Source: Rhinopomastus cyanomelas (taxonomy: Eukaryota; Chordata; Aves; Bucerotiformes; Rhinopomastidae). Taken from it: a DNA stretch of 64,000 nucleotides. Of this stretch, positions 45,601 through 60,600 are shown piece by piece. The notes under the pieces are model-generated. The model was not told the DNA's origin. It did not search any database and worked only from the letters and a program-made list of their open reading frames with translations. Where the stretch lies: NCBI GenBank assembly GCA_013400115.1, contig VXBP01002360.1, positions 311,583-375,582 on the forward strand, read 5' to 3'. The position numbers and the translations under genes were made by a program. The stretch's first letter is position 1, and each line of letters starts with the position of its first letter.

Positions 45601-48600
45601 TCATCAGCAAACTTGCTGAGGAGGCACTCTGTCCTGTCTTTAGTAAAGATACTGAACAAAGCTGGACCCAGCACAGATCACCGGGGGACACCAGTGGTTA
45701 TGGGTCTCTAGCTGGACTGTGCACCATTAATCACCACTCTTTGGGCTCTGTGATACAGCCATGATGACTACACAGACGTGTTATAGGTCATCCAAGTGAC
45801 AACTAATCTCCTTTCAGTGTCTTAAACTGTCTTAAACTTTTCAGTCTTAAACTGAAACATCTTTTCAATGTTTAAGTAGAGTGAGAGAAGGACAGGGCAA
45901 GCACAGAGCCAGGGATGGGTAAGAGCAGATGGAAGAATTACCACTTCTTAACAGCATTCTGTGTTTATATCCCTTTTTGAAGTTCTATGGTTAAGCTAAT
46001 CGTGGAACCACTACATAAAAGATTAATTTTCATTTTCAGATCCTATTCAAGATTAACTGAGCAGACATTTTCAGTATTTATTCTTTTTATTTCAGGTTAG
46101 AAGTCGCCTTTACGTAGGTAAGCTTATTTAACATACAGTTTCTTTGGAGTATGACTTTTTACTGTCATATTTTTTCTTTAATTATTTGGATGTTGCAACA
46201 TTTAGCTGTGCTGCTTTTGTTTCAGGACGAGAAAAACAGCTTGCTGGTCAAATTGCTGAACTAGTTGAAGAAAAATGCAAAATGCTTGAAAAACTCAGCC
46301 TTTGCAAAAAAGAGGTAATGGCCCTCGTTTGTGGCTTCCCCACGGGTCACAGAAACAGGCTCAATTTACCAAGCATTTAAAGACTTAAACTTATCTGAAT
46401 GTAAGATATTAAAAACCTTTCAAAGTGGTTCTTCAAATGCTTCTTCCAGTTGCTGCCTTTAAGTGCCATTAAGGTGTTAGCAAGTTCTTGCTTTTAACTT
46501 TTAATACAAGAGATTCCACTGGAAGCAACTTGCAAGTGTTTTATGCCCCTCAGATAATCTATTAGGGCTAAGACTGTCCTGAGCTCCAGCAGGTGTATTT
46601 GTGCATCTTTAGAGCCTCATAAGTTAATGCTGCTGTTGAAGCAATTCTTTCCAGACTTCCTGACAGAAAATAGTTCTTTTTCAGTTTGAAGATTTAGACT
46701 TGTCTCTGAAGGACGATAGTGCCCTGAAAGAATCAACAGACTCATCTTCTTTTGAGGTAAAAACAAGTGGAAATTGTTTTTGCTGCAAGTTAAGACAGTG
46801 TTTAAGGAGAATGCTGCCTGTAATAAAAAAAATCAAACTCCACACACCAGAACTCCAAACCGAAATCCCCCACCAAAACCCTTCATTGTTTTAATGTTGA
46901 TCATTGTTGCTTTATTCCTGGGTTACTAAAAGTTATTCCTGTTTCTGAGAGAAAGAGATTGAACTGCAGGAAGTAGTTTTTTCTCACATCTAATTTATAC
47001 AGTCAAAGAGTCATTCAGGTTGGAAAAGACCCTTGGGATCATCAAGTCCAACCATCAGCCCTACTCTACAAGGTCACCCCTAAACATGTCGGAAGCATTT
47101 GTCATCTTTTTTCCCCCCCTCTGATCTCTATGTAAAATTAATTTCCAGACACAAATACCCAGCTAATTCAAGTCTGTTTTGTAGGCTGCTGGAGCACTGA
47201 TGTGACAAAAAAATATACACACACACACAGAGATACACAGATCATGAGGGGTTGGAAGGGACCTGCAGAGGTCATTGATTCCAACCCCTTTGCTTGAGCG
47301 AGACCATAAAACCTAGGGCAGGTTGCACAGGAATGCATACAGAGGGTCTTGAAAGTGTCCAGAGAAGGAGACTCCACAACCTCCCTGGGCAGCCCATTCC
47401 AATGCTCTGTGAACTTTTCAATAAAGAACTTTTTCCTCATGTGGAGGTGGAACTTCCTGTGCTCCAACTGAGATCCATTGCCCCATGTCCTATCACAGGG
47501 TGCGAGTGAAAACAGATTGTCTCTTTCTTCTGGACACCCAGCCCTCATGGATTTATAGACAGTAATTAAATCCTCCTAGTAGTCTTCTTCTCTCCAAGCT
47601 GAAAAGCCCCACGTCTCAATCTTTCCTCAAAAGACAGGTACTTCAGTCCCTTAATAATCCTCGTGGCCCTCCGTCCCTCTGTTGGACTCAAGCAGATCTC
47701 TGTTCCTCTTGAACTGAGGAGTCCAGAACTGGACAGAAGTTCTGGGCTTCTCCACCACCACATTTAAATTTCACAAACTGACAATGTATTTGTGAAATAA
47801 GAGTGAAAAAGTGAATCAAACAGCTGTTGGGCTCTCTAGAATTGATGTAATGAAGCAGGAAATAGAAGCTTTATTCTGTGCCTCCAGTTCTGTGGAGCTG
47901 ACTGTTACAGGCTTTGTTAACATGCAGGTCTCTAGGGTACCTGGAGATGTCACCACTTGCAGTGGTGAGATGTGTTCAACAATGATACGACCTTGCTGTA
48001 GCATTTAAAACCTGCGTGTTGTCTTCATGTGCAGTGGAAAATGCTTTATGTTTAACTGTCCAAACAACTTTTAGGAAATGCATGAAAAACTGAACAAGTC
48101 GAACTTGGAACTCGAGCAAGAAATAGAGAATCTGGAGAAAGAACTGGAAGAAGAAAAATCTAAGCAATCAGAAGAAGATAACCGAGTAAATGTGTCACAA
48201 TTAATGGATTAAAAAAGAATCCACTGTGGAGAAGACAAACTATTAGGGGTTTTTGGGACCCACCTGGATGTGTTCCTGTGTGACTTGATCTAGGTGATCC
48301 TGCTGTGGCGGGGGGATTGGACTGGATGATCTGTTGAGGTCCCTTCCAATCCCTAATGTTCTCTGATTCTCTCAGTCTGCCTGTGACGTTTTAGAAAAAT
48401 GATGCTTGTAAAGGAAACACTTGAGAAAAGCTGTTTATACTGGTTTGACCGTAGAATCATCATAGTTTGAAAATTAGAATCATTCATTGCCTAAGTGAGA
48501 CCATTTCAGTCAAATATGTGACAACGGATCATTTTCAGGTGGCTGAACTTGAGCAGAGTGTGGAGACATTAGAGAATGAAGCAAAATCCATCCAGTCACA

Positions 48601-51600
48601 AATTGCTGAGGTGCGTCCAATCTTTATTCTCTTTTCAAACCTTTGCAATTTCTCTGTTTTCTGTGTAGTTACTGTTTTATTTTTGTTTGTAAGGGTGCAG
48701 AAATAATTTGTTGTGTAAACCAGGAGACTTTGTAAGGCTTAGAACTTCTGTGTGACGTGACAGCAACTTTGAGTTTCCTGTAGTGATTGTCATTTATTGG
48801 GAAGCAAAACGAGCTTGCCTTGTCTTTACCTTCTCACTTTGCAATGAAATGTTGTGTTGCAAAACCACAGTCAGCCAGAACTGCTGAAGTTGCAGGGAAT
48901 TGTGAGGACACATGTATAGTGTAGCTGGGAAACCTCAGAATAGTGCCACTGATAACACCAGTAATACCTTTGCGACCCCACTTGAACCTTTCAGGCCAAG
49001 TCCACTCTAAAAGTTTATCAGATCAATACAGAGAGACTCAAGACATCTGTTCAAGACGCGGTAGATGAAAACTGCCATCTCCAGGAAAGTGAGAAGCAGG
49101 TAAGTTCTTCCTAGTTCCCCTTAGAGATACTGTGTGAAGCTGCTTTATCACTGTGGTTTCTCCAAGATGGTCATGCTCAACGTGTTTGTTAATACTCCTT
49201 GTGTGCTCTGGTAAATGGAACGAGGAAGAGAACTTGGCTTGAAACTTAGTTTTTGTTGGAATAACTTTGTCTAAAATACTGTTTTAAAAGAACTTGAATG
49301 ATTAAGACATATGTAGAGTTTAGTGGAAAAAGAGAGTGTGTGGTAATGTCAGGGTAATAAGAACTTTGCTGAGAGCTGGAGGGAAGCAGAAAGATTTGGG
49401 CAAGTCCACAACTGAGATCCTTTATTGAAGCAGAGAGAAATCACTTAAACTTCATCCTGAAAACAAAACACATGAAGAAATTGCAGAGTATGCAAAAAAA
49501 ACCCAGCTAAAAGCTCACTGTACTATCATTATGGATGAAAGAAGGGGAAGTCAGGTATTACAAAGGGACAAAAAAGTCTGTTACTTCCCCAGTTTTATCT
49601 GTTTATTTTCCTCAGGGCCATAGCCAGATCTTAAAGGATGCTGTGTATTTAAAATAGTCAATGCATGCAGTAGTTGTCCTGTGCAATAACTTGTTTTACC
49701 ATGGAATTACTCTAACTAAAAGATACTCTTTGAAAATTACGTGCCCCATGGAATGTTTTGGGGCGTTTTAAGGTGTTTTTGGGGTTTTTTTTAAACTGAT
49801 ATATCCTTATATTCCTAACAGAACCACTGGTCTGAACCAGTATCCTGATAGATACCTTGTGTGTGGAACTAGAATTAAAGACCTGTGGGTTTTTATCAGC
49901 TTTATAAAAATCTTGGGAGATGCTTTACTCCTCTCTATGAAAACATCTGTGTATCAAGACTTAACTAATTTGTGGGGGGAAAGGTTACTGGAAGTAGGTG
50001 GTTTTCTGCAGGAGGAACATTTCAGTATTCATTGCTTAACAGTCTTACCAGTAAAACTCCAGTCCTTCTGAAAGGAGAGAAAAATGTGACTACAAAAAGA
50101 GAAGGCAATTATACTAGTGAGAAGAGAAAGAGTAGATTTGGGTTTTATCACTGAAGCTGCTTGAGAATGATTTTCTTTAGAGAGTTTTTAACCTAATCTA
50201 TACATCCTTTGTGTTATTCTGTGAGGGAGAAGGGTCTGGTCTTGGTGCTTCCTTTCAGTTAGGACACTACATCGCATATTTTGAGAAGCAGTTTGTAAAG
50301 TTTTAATAGGGGAGTTTTTTTATGTTCCTCTGGTAGTTCCTTGGGTTAAACCAGAAATAATCCAATTATTTGTGCATGAGAGAAGAATCTTTTCCTTTCT
50401 ATTGAAAAAATCAGTACTTGGAGTAAGGTAACACTGAGTGCTGTCTATTACTCTACGTTTTATAGAGTGCTGCTCAATAGAACAATGGTTCTACATCAAG
50501 CAAAATCAGGAAAAACATCAATAAAACCAAATCCAGAATGTAATTAACTTGCTGGTTCTTAGGTAAAAATAAGGTTTTTCCACCTTCCTTCCTGATGAAA
50601 TAATCACAGAATCATAGAATGGCCAGGGTTGGAAGGGGCCTTAAAGATCATCTAGTCCCTACCCCCCTGCACAGGCAGGGACATCTTCACTAGAGCAGGT
50701 TCCTCAGGGCCCCAGCCAACCTGGCCTTCAACACTGCTAGGGATGGGGCAGCCACAGCTTCCTTGGGCAACCTGTTCCAGCATGTCAGCACCCTATAGTG
50801 ATCTATAGCAGTCCCTTATTTACAATGAATTGCTCTGCTGTGAGCTTTGTTGCAGGTTTTAGTTATTTGAGGGCATTTTCTGTCTATTGTATTTTGCTGT
50901 GCATCTGAGTAGATAAGTACCTGGTAAGAGTTGATGGGGCTGATAAGGGAAGAAGAGAAAACATCTACCTGCCTGTTGTATTCTCTTTCTTTTTAAGATG
51001 CTTGTAAACATGAGTGAGTTTGCTACATTAGAATATCCATATCCCCCCTTTTTTATTTTTCTTTCTTATTTTTTTCTTAAAGATGGGATTTCCCTTATGC
51101 TCCAAAGGTAACGAAGGTGTTGTTTGTTCACGAAACCTAGAGTACTTTCTCCCTCTGTCCATTCGCACTAATGGGTCGTAATCTTCTGGCACCTCATAGC
51201 TTAAACATTCTACCAGATGTGCTGCCTGGGGTTTATGATGTGTCAGAGAGAGGATTGGGCCTTTTAGTTTGAACAAGGGAACTGTTCTAATGAACTCCAA
51301 GCTTTTCTCTGCCTTGGTTTTTGCAGGAACGTTAGAAATACCTAATGCTTGAGCTCATTACAAATCCTTGCTGCTCCTCTTCATTGTAATTCTTAGAGGT
51401 GTATTAAAATCACAGCAATTCACTTTGGCTTTGCAAAGAAGGAATCTCTTAAAGTTTAGTTTCCCTTTGAGGGTGACAATGACAAATGTAGTTGCTGCTG
51501 TCCATCTTCTGAGCAGTATTAGCACAAAGAGTGGTTTTGGTTTATCCATCAATAACCTAGTTTGCGTGATGCTGCAAATTCACTGTGGCTTTTACTGCTT

Positions 51601-54600
51601 GAAAGGCACAGGCATGTGCCAGGAGAGGTTCATCTGATTCTACTCACTCACCTTCTGTTTGATGCCTGCTGGTTCATTGATAAGTAGCATTCCAGCTTGC
51701 TTGTCTGTTTGCATGGCAGTTCCCCTGTTTAACTACCATTTTCTTGGTTTTATTTGTAGCATAACTGGCCGTTACGTTCTTGTTGCTCGACCTAGCGACT
51801 CCCTTCTGTGCACTCACTGCTTTTGAAATTGGTTGCCTGTTGTGCAACTGGAAGCAATTTTCTTGTGACGGGCTCCAAGTCACATTCTCCTGTGCTGTCC
51901 CCTGTGGTTTCGTACTGCGTGTTCTGTCTCTCAGAAACTTGCATCAGTTCAGCTCTGTTCTCGTGAAGGCATGGTTTAATTAGTTAATATTTCTAATGAG
52001 CTGGCGCTCAGGCATCCTAAGTCCTTTGCTGTTGTGAAGTGTGAAAGGAGATTTCATAGGAGGGATGTCTGTAAACTGCAACTTTGGAATCTGCCTGTCA
52101 CTTGTCTTTATTTAATCACTGCTAATTACGAAGATACCTGATAGTGGGTGTTGATTATATGCAGTTGCTGTGATTCCCATTAACAGGGAAGATTTTCTAA
52201 GCATAAATTTAACAACTAATTTAAGAGGAGAAGTAGGAGAGTGGGAGAAATTCACATAAATTTAAACAGCTGGATAAAAACCTCATAGTTTTCCTTACTT
52301 ACCACTTCAGGGTCGAAAAGAACAGGTACAATATCAGAAATGTGTGTGTGTACTGGGGAGTGAGTGTTCTCTCCATCCATTCCTCACTGTTGGTAGCTGT
52401 TACGTGAATCCTCACTGTTGTATATCCGTCGCTGTCATCACCTTGGTGGTTTTAAACTGAGTGGAGTGTTTATTGAACCATTCTTATCCTAGCAACTAAT
52501 CACAGCAAGGGACCTAATGCACATAAAGCAACTGGGGGGTAGCAATGAGGTCTTATTTATCAGCTCCTCAGGTTTAACTGTCATTATAGCCTATAAGTCT
52601 TAGTGGTGGTGAGGTGGGTAAAGTAAGTTCTGGTTATGTATAGACATTATACATAACAGGCTCAAGTGCTACTCATCCTTCTTTCCCACCTGTAGCAGGC
52701 CATCACACTAATCTGGTGTTTCCCTTTCTAGCTTTTACAAGAAGCTGAAGGATGGGGCGAACGATTTAGTGAACTAAACGAACAAACTAAGATGTTGGAG
52801 TCATCTAAAGCTGATATAGAAGAAGTATTGAAAAATAAAGAGAGTCAAGTCAAGGTAAATTGACCAACAGTTAGCACTGAATCCAATTATTCAGACTGAT
52901 GCTGATCACTGAGTCCCCATGACCTTTTCTTGTCTTAAAATGCATTAAGCTGGCTTGGCTTGTGGTTTGGTGTCTCCACCATCCAGTGCCTTGTTTCCTG
53001 TTAAGCAAAAAAACATTGCTTAGCAGCACAGTGGAGTGGTCTGACAGCCTGGGAAGCCAGCAAGTTAAATAAGGAGAAACTCTTCTAGGTCTGGTAGAAC
53101 ATTTGCATGGTTTTGAATTTGGGGTGTGGGAGTGTATCCTCACAGTTGTGTACTGAATATACACGAGCTCTGCTAAAATCATCCACTCTTGGCTGGCTGG
53201 AAAGTCTTCAGAAGGCCACATCTGTTGTGTGTTTTAACAGTAAAAGTAGTATCAGAGATGAAATATCCTATGTATGGGTCTCACTGAATCTCATAGTGAC
53301 AGAAATCCTAAAAGATTGTACTGTTGTGTTTTCTGGGGACTTCCCTTAGTCGCTGACACAGTACTTACTCAAGATGAAAGACTGGAGTTTAGCAGTGAGA
53401 GAAGATGACGACACTGAAGATAATGACTGGGACACTGAGATAAAGGGTGAAACAGAGAATGGAGAGCACTTGGGTATGGTTTGTGTGGCTTCCTGTCTTA
53501 CCTGTTTAGAAAATCAGACCCAACAATCTTTGAGGAAATTTGAAGCTTTCTAAAAGTTGGGTTTTCAGAACTCACTCACTGTTACTCTTGTCAGGCAGCT
53601 ACCTCTGGAATAATAGCCTGTGCTACTGCTTAGCAGTGCATGAAGACTGCTGCAGCACAGAATTACAGAGTTACTGACTCCTAGAAGATCATCCAACCCA
53701 GCCCAGGTCCTAACATCACCACAGTCAGCCACTCAGTGCCACAGCCAGTCTGTCCTTAAACACCTCTAGGGATGGGGACTCCACCACTGCCCTGGGCAGT
53801 CCATTCCAGTGTCTGATCACCCTTTCCATGAGGAAGGGCTTTCTAACATCCACCCTAACCCTCCCCTGGCAGCTTCAGGCCCTGCACTCTCATCCTGTCA
53901 GTAGTTGCCTGGGAGAAGTGCCCAAACCCCACCTGACCACAGCCTCCCTTCAGGTAGTTATAGCCTACCACAGTGCAGTGCTCAGACTCTTGCACAGTGC
54001 CTCTTGCCTGTGTTAGTATTAAGTGGTGATTCTCCAGCATTATTAAGTAGAACCTTACTTCCTTTTCTTGAAGTTCTTCCCAGCAGTAACACTGGACATC
54101 ACAGAATCAGAGAATCATTCAGGCTGGGAAAGACCCCCGGGATCATCAAGTCCAACCATCAACCCCATTCTACAAGTTCACCCCTAAACTGTATCCCCCA
54201 ACACCACACCAAAGTGACTTTTAAGCACATCCAGGAGTGGGGATTCAACCACCGCTTTGGGCAGCCCCTTCCAGTGCCTCACCACTCTCTCCAGGAAGAA
54301 TTTTCTTCTTGTCTAACATCACTCTGCCCATCCATTTTAAGATTTTAGAATTCTTCCTTTCTTCCAGTCTAAACCTACCGTGTTGAAGCTTGAAGCCCTT
54401 CCCTCTGGTTCTGTTGCTAATATTACTTGTGAGAAGAGCCCAGCCCCAACATCTCTGCAGTCCTTCCAGACGGTTGTAGAGAGCGATGAGGTCTCCCCTT
54501 AGCCTCCTCTTCCTCAAACCAAACAGCCCCAAGTCTCTCAATCTCTCCTCTTAAGATTTCTTCTCCAGGGAATCCTTAGAGCCTCATTCTGATGACACCA

Positions 54601-57600
54601 CAGGGCCCCTCTCAGTAAATCTGTCAGAGTGTGTTCTGCGTCTCACTTTTAACATGAGCATATGGCAAACAAAGCACTAGGAGGTAGTTGCCACCCTGCT
54701 TTTATCTTTCCCTCTGTATGTGCTGTGCTTGCCAAGGTACATTGGGGTTTTATAAACACACACCAGTAATCATAAGCTCTGTCAGAAAGGTTTTTGTGCT
54801 CTTCATTTGATTGATAACTCTGTTCTGTCAATCAGACGACCAGCAGAAACGAACTGTGAAGAAGCTGATCTATGCTGCAAAGGTACGTGATGTTAGGAAA
54901 CCTGTGGAGGGAAGGGGAGAAGCTAGAGGGAATCTATGCAATTTTTATTAAGTGTAATTGCATGTAGATAGCACAGTTCAGCATCTTTTAATTTTTAATT
55001 GCTTATTTTTGCATGCAGACAGTTTCTGCTAATCCTAAAAAGCTCCTTTTTAAATGTTGATTGCAGCTGAATGCTTGTTTAAAGACCCTGGAAGCGGAAA
55101 GAGACCAAATGTATTCAAAGCTGTCTGATGAAAATAAAGCAAAAGGAGAACTTACAGGTAATTCAATGTTGTTTTGCCTTTAAGATTAATAAGATGCTCC
55201 TTTTGTAAAAGAGTATTGCAGGCTGTAAGTATTAATGCCAGTAAAAACTGAATTAGATTTACATTAGTAGCTCTGCTTGATTTTTAAAATGCCTGCTTGA
55301 GTTTGTGTTGCTTAGCTATTTAAATACTTGATTTTGGAGATCAAGCAATCGAAGATGTTAAGGCACCGTTTGCAAATGCTGTGGTGCTTTGGAATATTCT
55401 GTAGCTGTTGAATTCTAAAATCTTAAAATGGATGGGCAGAGTGATGTTAAGTATAAAATAACCTTATTTGCATAATTTCTAGAAACAAATCAATGGGGTT
55501 TTGATCCCAGAGCCGTGGAACTGTTTCCAGAGAAGCTACTGGAGCAAAGCCTAGACACATGCTCAGAGCTGCTCTTCGTGACAGGTCGAGCCTATAGCTG
55601 CTGCTTTCCCCATCAAAAGGAGCAGTACTGCTCCTCAATTTGTGTACTTGATTGAGATCCATTAACATGTTACTGCTTACATTATTAAATCAACATAAGA
55701 TCAAAGGTTCTGACAGATGTTTTATATGCTAAAACCTCACAGATATTTAAATTTTGCAAATTGTGTGTTGTCCCAGCGTAATTCTTTCTAAATTTGTCAG
55801 AACGCATAGAAAACCTTCAAAGCCAGCAAGCTTCCCTGCGGTCTGAAAACGAACATTTTGAAGGTGAAGTTCAAAAGCTCCAGCAGAAACTGAAAGTAAT
55901 GACTGAGCTTTATCAAGAAAATGAAATGAAGCTCCACAGGTACTGGTTCCTCTCTTTGTAGTCAGTGCTTGCTGATAGATTTGAATGCAACTCTTTGATT
56001 GGGGAAGTTGAAAATAAAGAGGTTTCTGAATTGTGAGAATCACAGAATGTTAGAGGTTGGAAGGGACCTCGAAAGATCATCTAAGCCCCTGTTTTTTAAG
56101 CCTCCGTGTATGTTGTTAATTTTATAGTAAAGCAGTGATACCATTTTAGGACTTCACCACAAGCATGTGCAGAAACAAAGATAAAACAAGTAGTAGTAAA
56201 TTTTCAGTCCACAAAATGGGGCTGGTGTAATATTCTATTCAGTTCAAGAACACAGAGCTGCTGGAGAGAGTCCAGCACAGAGCCACAGAGATGATGAAGG
56301 GAGTGGAACATCTCCCTGAAGAGGAAAGGCTGAGGGAGCTGGATCTTTTGAGCTGGGACAAAAGGAGACTGAAGGGGGACCTCATTAATGTTGATAAATA
56401 TGCTAACGGTGGGTGTCAAGAGGATGGAGCCAGGCTCTGCTCAGTGGCACCCAATGATAGGACAAGGAGCAGTGGGTGTGAGCTGGAACACAGGAGGTTC
56501 CACATCAAACTGAGAAGGAACTTCTTCATGATGAGGGTTATGGAGCCCTGGCAGGGGCTGCCCAGGGGGGTTGTGGAGTCTCCTTCTCTGGAGACATTTA
56601 AAACCCACCTGGGCATGTTCCTGTGAGACTGGATCTAGGTGATGCTGCTGTGGTGGAGGGATTGGAATAGATGATCTGTTGAGATCCCTTCCAATCTCTA
56701 ATGTTTTGTGGTTCTGTGAGGTAAAATTACAGTTCTACTAGCCCGAAATTGCTGCTTCAAAGAGCAGCAGATCTTGAAGGCAGCAAGTAAAACAAGACAA
56801 CCTGGAAATGTACTACATGGATGTTTGATTTTTAAAGAAGGGCAGGGCAGAGGGGAGTGGGAAGGAGCAGACTGAAAAGAAGCTCTGATGGGCAGTCCGG
56901 AAGGAAAAATGTTTGCAGACTGAAATACCATGCTGAAGCTGAAGTGTGTGTGTGCAGCTTATCAAAGACTTCAGAAAAGCCCAAAAAGAGTGAGGAGAAG
57001 CTGATGTGATAAGTAGAATAAAAGAGGCTGTTAGCATTACCCTACAGTATCATTTAAAAAGGCAAACGTATTCAAACAAATAAAGTGGGAAGTGGAGATT
57101 GGGTAGAAAAGAACTTAAACGGAGTTCAAAAGATCCATGATTTAGACAGTTTGATTGTTAAGGTCTGTGTTTTCCATCACACCCAAAGAACTGGTGAAGT
57201 CTTTCTTGACAGTCTAACTGCAAGGTTGTTGTCGTGAAAGAGAATTAATTGTGATTTTTGTGTTTTAAAGGAAGCTGACGGTAGAAGAGAGAGAACGCCT
57301 ACAGAAGGAAGAAAAGCTTTCTAAAGTGGATGAGAAAATTAGTCATGCTGCTGAGGAACTGAACAGCTACAGGTAATTAGAGTTCAGCTGCTGTAAACAC
57401 TTGTTCCAAAGTCCTTCAGTGCTTGTGTGGGAGTATTGATTCCAGCTAAGCAATACCGATCAGCTCTTCCTGAGGAGTTAATGACATTAATCCTTTATCT
57501 AAAGTTCTTGTCAGCATTCCTCAGAATTCATACAGGAAGACTGAATTCTCCCTGCTTGGTTTATTCAGAACATGTAGACATCTTTCTTTAAAGAGACTGT

Positions 57601-60600
57601 TGCAAGTGGAGTATAACTGAAAGATGAATGTGTCCAGGGGCCACTTGCTGAGAGAGTGTAGAGCCTAGTCGGCTGAACACAGCGGCATCAAGCTTTCTGA
57701 GGGCTTGAAATAACTTCAGTGCCAGCTTCTCTGGAGACATTTAAAGCCCACCTGGATGTGTTCCTGTGTGACTTGATCTGGATGTTCCTTCTCTGACAGG
57801 GGGATTGGACTGGATGATCTTTCGAGGTCCCTTCCAATCCCTAATGTTCTGTGATTCTGTGAGTGCCTCAGGGCTGTTGGTGGTAGCCTGTGTCAGCCTC
57901 CAGCCACGCTGGGACAGTTGCTGAGCCAGGGAAGGCTGGCTCTTGTGGTGGGATGAAGATACAGTGCAGAGCACTGAAAACTTGGGGAGATGGTGGGCTT
58001 TTGGTTCTGCTCTTCTGTTCACATTCTGTTTGCACTAGTGTAGGGTCTAGAGTGTCCGCTGATGCTACAATTTTCATACATTCTGTGGGCCAAAGCGGCA
58101 GTGCTGGCTTTAGGTGTAATCAATTATTTTTATCCAAGGGGGATTGGACTGGATGATCTTTGAGGTCCCTCCCAATCCCTAAAGTTCTGTGATCCTGTGA
58201 CCCACCTTTATTAATTCCTCCTAATTTCATTGCAGACAACGAGCAAAAGATCTTGAAGAAGAGCTAGAAAGAACCATTCGTTCTTACGAGAATCAGGTAG
58301 GTGCTTCATGTTGCTTGTCTGCGTCAGGTGGGAGGGATGTTACTGCAACCAAGTCACCACTTTGGCTTGATTGTCACGGGTGGGTTTTTGCCTTTTGATT
58401 TTGTTGGGTTGTTTTTTTCTCTCCTCTCGGTGCCACCTGGCTTTGACTGACACAATTTCATATCAGAAATCACCATGTAACTGTTAAAAATGAAGTTGTA
58501 AGGTCAGGTGTCTTGGTATGAGTTATCCACAGCCATTGCATGTCTGATATATGCTGAATGGGAAGGTGTTTTGTTTTAAGATCTTTAATGGTCTAATGAA
58601 TCTCTCTCTCCTAGATTACATCACATGAGAAAAAAGCTCATGATAATTGGGTAAGTTCCAAATACTGAGTTTTCTGAACTTTTTGTGCTTCCTGTGATCA
58701 GAGAGCTGGAGCAGCTTCCCTGTGAGGACAGGCTGAGCGAGTTAGGGTTGTGCAGGCTGGAGAGGAGGAGGCAACCAGGTGACCTTCTAGCAGCTTTCCA
58801 GTAGCTCAAGGGGGCTACAAGAAGGCTGGGGGAGGGCTTTTGACACGGGTGGTAGCAACAGGACGAGGGTTCCAGACTTGAAGAGGGGAGATTGAGATTG
58901 GACATGAGGAACAAATTCTTTGCTGTGAGGGTGGGTTGATGCTGGAACAGGCTGCCCAAGGCAGCTGTGGCTGCCCCATCCCTGGCGTTGTTGAAGGCCA
59001 GGTTGGCTGGAGCCCTGAGGAACCTGCTCTAGTGAAGGTGTCCCTGCTTGTGCAAGAGGGTTGGAACTAGATCATGAAGGTCCCTTCCAACCCTGGCTGT
59101 TCTGTGATTCTATGAATAGTTTGCTTTATCCTTTTTATTTTTGTTCCTTATTAAAACCTGATAATCAAAATTAACCTGCCACCATAAAAACAAGGCTTTC
59201 TTGCAGAAATAAACGAGAGCACATTAAAAGTACATCTGTCATGTAAAAGAGTTGGAGTAATTAAGCCAGATTGCTACGAGCACAGCAGAGTGACATCACA
59301 AGAGTATTTGCTGTGGCAATAAATCTGCTGCAATAACATTACCATTTCACATTTGGCTAATAATAAAAGCTTTTGGCCTTGTTTCAGTGCCGTTTTCAAG
59401 TTAGCACTTTTTTTACATCACTCCTTTTCCCTACTAATAATGTTATTCCCTGTAAGGACAGTATGTTCCATTGGGAGCTTCTGAAGATTGTTGCCACACA
59501 ATCAACTTTTAAAATTGAAATTGCTAAACATTGTTTTTTCTGTTCAGGAAACTTTAAAGTATTTCCTGACTGATAGATTCTTCACTGTCACAGAATGGTC
59601 TGTGCAAGATCATTAGGGGTTGGAAGAGACCCTAGAGGTCATCGAGTTGAACTTCGTCACGGTGAGGGTGGCAGAGCAGTGGCAGGGGCTGCCCAGGGGG
59701 GTTGTGGAGTCTCCTTCTCTGGAGATGTTTAAAACCCACCTGGATGTGTTCCTGTGTGACTGGATCTAGGGGATCCTGCTGTGGCAGGGGGACTGGACTG
59801 GATGATCTTTCAAGATCCCTTCCAATCCTTAATGTTCTGTGAGTCCAACCCCTCTGCTCAAGCAGGACCACAGAACCTAGGTCAAGTCGCACAAGAACGC
59901 ATAGAATCCTTCAGAAACTGACATTTCATGATCATGAATTGGCAGTTTCTAATGATAAGATTTTAAAATACAATGTTCTTAGTGAAAACTGGAGGCTTTA
60001 TATCTGGTACCTAGTCTCTCGATGCTTTGAAGCAGCCGTAGCCACAGAATCTCATTTCTGTGGTTTTCAGAACCCGCAGGAAGGCCACAGCATCCCTCCG
60101 AAGTGTGGGTAGTACAGCTGCTAATATCTTTTGGTGAAAATAGACTCCAGATGGGAGAAAAAAACAGTCTTCTATCCAAAACCTGTGATATTTAGGAATC
60201 GATTAATGAATAAAGAGCAGAGTCTAAGCATCTGATGTTTGTTTCTTCCCAAAGCTGACGGCCCGAGCAGCCGAAAGACACCTCAACGATATAAAAAAGG
60301 AAAATGCACACAACAGGCAGAAGTAAGTGCAGTCCTGCTCCAATCCTGAACAGTGCAGCGTGGTGTGGGAGTTCCTTTTGGCTTTATGCAAGTCAGTGTT
60401 TTCTCGATCTCTTGAAGAGAGTCACTGTCCCTGCAAGGGTAACAAGCAGGACAGCAAGGGCAACTGTCCCTGCAAGGACAACAAGCAAGAACTTGAGAAG
60501 TACTGCAGTGGGTCTGTAAAGAAAAAAGTTGTCATTCTAGAACTAAAAGGTTCAGTGGGGTTTTTATTTGCTTACTTTAAATAAGCAGGTATCAGCTAGA

